This document shows positions 29,101 to 35,100 of a stretch of 64,000 nucleotides of DNA, piece by piece (position 1 is the stretch's first letter; each line of letters begins with the position of its first letter). A model generated the notes under the pieces. That model saw only the letters and a list, made by a program, of their open reading frames with translations. It was not told the origin of the DNA and made no database searches. Both the position numbers and the translations under genes were made by a program. The DNA is from Metridium senile (taxonomy: Eukaryota; Cnidaria; Anthozoa; Actiniaria; Metridiidae), in the NCBI GenBank assembly GCA_949775045.1, contig OX459099.1, positions 3,517,067 through 3,581,066 of the forward strand, given 5' to 3'.

Positions 29101-32100
29101 ACCTTCCTGGTCTGGATGGTAACAACCAGACATTCTATACACAGTTCTATTCCAGTGAAGAGACCAATAATACCATGTTTGGCGAGTATTTTGTAGCGGT
29201 GAGGTATAATAGGTCTTTGAATGGCCTGGACATTTCCCAAGAAAATGGTAACAAGGAGCTAAACTATTCGCTGTGTATGTATACATCGGAGTGTATATAC
29301 TGGGATACTACCCTCGACATATGGACCGGCTACGGCTGTCAGGTACAGTACAGTGTATTTAGATATTTTAGTTTAGGTAACAATTTAACATTCTTGGATT
29401 GCAACCATTCCCAGGAGAGCGAATTGAACAAAAGTACCACCAGTCACGGTGATGGTTTTCTTTTGTCAAGACCTTCAGCATGGCTGCCGTTTCTTTTGTT
29501 CAATTCACTCTCCTGGGAATGGGTGCAATCCAAGAATATTACCGAAAAAATAGTAATACAATCCAAAGACAACTCGGGATAACTTGAGGAGCAAGGATAA
29601 CACAGTTGGTTAGTGCGCGGCTTTTCGTGCGAGAGGTCCCGAGTTCGATTCCCAGTGACCTCACATCCTTGTTTCGACTTCTCTTCTTTCCGTGTAGCTT
29701 TAATTAGCTTTAAATACCCGCAAAACAGAACACTGATGGAGAGAGGGAAATAAAATGAGCGCACCGTCGGCTCTCTGGAAGACTAGCTTCGGCTAAATGG
29801 ACTTCTGACGTAAAATACACACCTTTACTCTTTTTTAACAAATTCGAACCATTGACACAAGCACCCACAATAGACCTCACATATTTCTTCGTTAGTTCAT
29901 GTCTGTCATTGCAACTAGTATGTAAAAATTAATTCTAACTTGACTAACTCTAGCTGTACTTACCATTACCAGGCAGGTCCAGGTTCCAACTTAACCCACA
30001 CCCAATGTCTGTGCAACCATGCCACCACGTTTGGCAGTGATTTTGTAGTACCACCAAATAAAATTGACTGGGATAAGGTCAATCTTAGTGAACTTCTAAA
30101 CAACTTCCTGGTCGCAGGGGTATTGCTAAGTACCATTGGTCTATATCTGCTGCTTTTGATTCCAGCAAGACGACAAGACCTTAAAGACCTGGAAAAGGTA
30201 ATAGTGAATATATCAGAATATCAGAATATATCAGAGTGGATGTTTTCAAATTCCTGGAGATTACAACTGTTAATCATTATCATCATCATCGTCATTGCAA
30301 CTCTGAAGATGACTTCCTCTCAGGTTGACGAACAATCAAACACTAAAATCCGCATTCCTGCTCAAGACCACACAAACCTGGAAAATCACAATCATCAGTA
30401 CACATGGAAACTAGCGAGTAACTAGTATAGACTGTTTGATATAAACGATAGGTAATAGCATGAAATTTGTAACACCGTAAAAAAATGTTGACTTAACTTT
30501 ACTGACGTCAGTAAAGTTAAGTCAAAATTTTTGTACGGTGTTACAAATTTCATTCTTTTACCTATCATCAGTACACATGTTATTAATTCATGAAAAATGA
30601 GTATTTATATACATGATACATTTAATCTTCTATTTTTCTTTCAGCTCGGTGTCATCCCGATTCCTTCCAACGACCCTAGGGATACGTACGGGTACGAGGT
30701 ATGTTTCTACACCGGGTTCCAGGGAGGCAACGGCACAACAGCCCAAGTATCTATCATTTTATCTGGATCAAAAGACAGCACACAGCCTCGAGTGCTTCAG
30801 GATATTGATGGAACACACAAGCTTTTCAAACGTGGAGCGGAAGACAGTTTCCTTGTGACCACGCCCTACGACCTAGGGCAGCTGGCATCCGTTCGTATCT
30901 GGCATAACTTTGGGGGTGACAGCCCATCATGGTTCCTATCCCGTATGTATATACGGGATTTACAGACTGATACCAAGACTTGGTACGTGTGTAATCGATG
31001 GTTCGCGGTGGAGGAGGATGATGGGAAGATCGACCGGATTCTCCACCCTGCCAGTAACCGGGAACTTACAAGTTTCAACCTGCTTTTCCAGACAGAGACC
31101 AGGAAGAATTTTTCGGATAGTCATATATGGTTTTCTGTATACTATCGTCCACCACAGAGTACGTTCACAAGAGTGCAGAGAATGACATGTTGTCTGTGTG
31201 TCCTGCTAAGCACTATGCTTGCAAATGCGATGTTTTATCAAACTGGTGGAGAAACTCCAAACGCTGAGGTTGTCATCGGCCCGTTTAGACTGTCCACACA
31301 GCAAATCTCCATCGCTATCACCAGCAGTTTGGTAGTTTTACCAATCAATTTATTAATCATGAACTTATTCCGTAAGGCACGCTCGAAGAATCCACCAGTG
31401 GAGGAGAAGACAACAAAATTCATGACTAAAGACAGGAAAACATCCGATTCAGGTACAGAACACACATCTGACGACAATGAGGAGACTGATCACACCTACG
31501 AGACTATATCGGTTGTAAACGAGAGCCAAGTAAGCAAAGCAAGCGAGAAAACCGAAGATGACATAGAAAAGGAGGAAATAAGCGAACCTAAGAAACCATT
31601 CACGCTTCCCTATTGGTGCATCTACATTGCTTACGTACTGGCATTCCTGACATGCGCAGCATCAACGGTGTTTACTATCTTCTACTCTTTGACGTTCGGG
31701 AAAGAGAAGTCTGAGGGATGGCTATCAGCAATTATGATATCATTCTGGCAAGATGTCTTGATATCGCAACCATTAAAAGTTCTCGGGATTGCAATGATTA
31801 TAGCTCTTCTAATAAAAGATCCTAGTAAAGTCGACGACGGAACGAAAAGGTCAGCGGAATTAGGCCACGATGAGGAATGGATACACAGGGAGCCTGAAGG
31901 TAACAACAAAGTCCGACTTCAAAACTTCGTCCCCAAGCCACCAACCGAGGAAATGTTGTACGAGTCGAGACAGATTTTAATCAGACAGAAAGAAATGAAA
32001 GCCATTATAAAAGAGATAGTTGTGTATTTTACTTATTTGATGGTATTGTGTACTGTTGCTTATGGTGGCTTTGATCCACAATCCTATCGAATATCAGAAG

Positions 32101-35100
32101 CTACAAAGGAAATGTTTTCGGACAGTTCGTATGCAGGGGGAGACTCTTTTGAATCGGTGAGTAGAACTTGCAACCAAATTTCGTTAAAAATTTATTATCA
32201 TCATCACCTTTACCATCATGATCATGATCAAAATCATCATTGATATCATCATCATTGATATCATCATCATCGATATCATCACCTATACCATCATCACAAT
32301 CATGAATATTATCCAAGCACAGTATTTCAACAACTGTTTGTATTATTTTGTCCAGATTTCTGAGCCAGTCAATTTCTGGAAATGGTTACATTCTACCGTG
32401 ATCCCTACCCTCAAACCCACCTATTGGTATGGACCATACAATAACAACGAAGAACAAGTTTTATGGACTGAAGACCACATCAAAAGAAAGAGTCGACGAG
32501 GATGGAAAGTCAAGATTCATAAGAGGGTGTCAGGGAAAACCCAAGTTGAGGGACAAGCAGCATTTGACAATACTTCGGTTCATAAGTTTCCTACGAATGT
32601 CATTGCAGATCGTGGAACGGCCTATATTGTTGGGTCTGCTCGTCTTAGACAGTTACGAGTTAAACAAGGTACAATGTAACACCAGCCTACTCTGCACTTA
32701 ACTTCACTAAATCTCAAAGAAGTTCCAAGCTTTTCAAACATTTTAATTATACGTATATTCCATGTTATCACCCAATCAAGAATTAGAAGATCCGTGCCAC
32801 TTATTAGGCATCCTATTAATACACCACTGGACTCATCTATCTATCTACAATCCAGTCTCGTGTTTTCACAGCGACGTTTTAACATCCACGTGTTGCCACG
32901 CCCAGTTTCTAGGATCTACGTCACACCCAATAGCTACAATCTTTGTCAAGTGTTGGCACGACTGTGACAAAATCATTCTAGCACTGCTGAAATTCTGCTA
33001 CTCCTGTCATCCCCCTTGGCAATGTTGAGGAGGGAGTCAGTTGTTTGGTGTTTATGTGGTTGATCTATCAATGCGCTATCATTTCACACCAACATTGATG
33101 TAGGGGGAAGGAGGGGTAAATTTAAGATTTTTTAAAAAGTAGTCACTATCAGATAAAATACTAATTTCGTGCCAACTACTTTTGTCAAAAATCTTTTAAA
33201 ATCTTGAATATGCAAATGAGGTAGAATTGTAGCATGCACGTGCTAACACGCCCTTTTTTTCCAGGCGATTGTTCCATCCTCCCTGCACTACAAGGACATA
33301 CGTATTCATGCTCATCTCCTTACACGTGGGAAAAGGAAGACGAAGGCACTTACCTTCCTGGTTGGCAAGCCGTTAATAATAGTGTAGCAGAAGGGCTGGC
33401 AAAAGATGAGAAGTCTTCTTGGGTCTGGAAAAGCGCCTGGGATCTCCAGGGATCCCCCTATTGGGGACGGTTTGCTACTTACTGGGGAGGGGGTGAGTAT
33501 GATATTTTATATACTATCTTATCAAAAATATGTTGATGATAGAGATTTTTATAATGATTTTTTTGCTCGTTTTTGGATTATGCATGATAATGCCATTATT
33601 GATGATATCAGTGGCAATGAGAATGATGGTAAACACTGATCATTTAAATTGATGACATTGATAATGATATTAATAAGGATGATGACAGTAATGATAATGA
33701 TGAAAATGGTAGAGATATGATGATGATATATGATAGTAATAATCTTATAATCTACCAATGATGAAGATTAAATTGATTATAACTGTAACGATCAGGAACT
33801 GATCCAAAAATTTGTCAGGGGGTATCCAAATTGCAAATGGAGGGCTCTTGTGGTGTAAGGGGGTATCCGGTCACTTAAATAAAATAGGGTAATTGCGGCA
33901 CTAGGGGGTGTTCGGTGTTACTAGGCACATTCCCCAAGATCAATCCCTGATGATCCTTAAATAAAATAGGGTAATTGCGGCACTAGGGGTGTTCGGTGCC
34001 ACTAGGCACATCCCCTCAAGATCCATCCCTGATGATCCTTATATAAAATAGGGTAATTGCGGCACTAGGGGTGTTCGGTGCCACTAGGCACATTCCCAAA
34101 GATCCATCCCTGATGATCCTTAAATAAAATAGGCTAATTGCGGCACTAGAGGGTGTTCGGTGCCACTAGGCACACCCCTCAAGATCCATCCCTGATGATC
34201 CTTAAATAAAATAGGGTAATTGCGGCACTAGGGGTGTTCGGTGCCACTAGGCACACCCCTCAAGATCCATCCCTGATGATCCTTAAATAAAATAGGCTAA
34301 TTGCGGCACTAGGGGTGTTCGGTGCCACTAGGCACACCCCTCAAGATCCATCCCTGATGATCCTTAAATAAAATAGGCTAATTGCGGCACTAGGGGGTGT
34401 TCGGTGCCACTAGGCACACCCCTCAAGATCCATCCCTGATGATCCTTAAATAAAATAGGCTAATTGCGGCACTAGGGGTGTTCGGTGCCACTAGGCACAT
34501 CCCCTCAAGGTCCATCCCTGATGATCCTTATATAAAATAGGCTAATTGCGGCACTAGGGGGTGTTCGGTGCCACTAGGCACACCCCTCAAGATCCATCCC
34601 TGATGATCCTTAAATAAAATAGGGTAATTGCGGCACTAGGGGTGTTCGGTGCCACTAGGCACACCCCTCAAGATCCATCCCTGATGATCCTTAAATAAAA
34701 TAGGGTAATTGCGGCACTAGGGGGTGTTCGGTGTTACTAGGCACATTCCCCAAGATCCATCCCTGATGATCCTTATATAAAATAGGGTAATTGCGGCACT
34801 AGGGGGTGTTCGGTGCCACTAGGCACATCCCCTCAAGATCCATCCCTGATGATCCTTAAATAAAATAGGCTAATTGCGGCACTAGGGGGTGTTCGGTGCC
34901 ACTAGGCACACCCCTCAAGATCCATCCCTGATTATCCTTAAATAAAATAGGGTAATTGCGGCACTAGGGGTGTTCGGTGCCACTAGGCACACCCCTCAAG
35001 ATCCATCCCTGATGATCCTTATATAAAATAGGGTAATTGCGGCACTAGGGGGTGTTCGGTGCCACTAGGCACATCCCCTCAAGATCCATCCCTGATGATC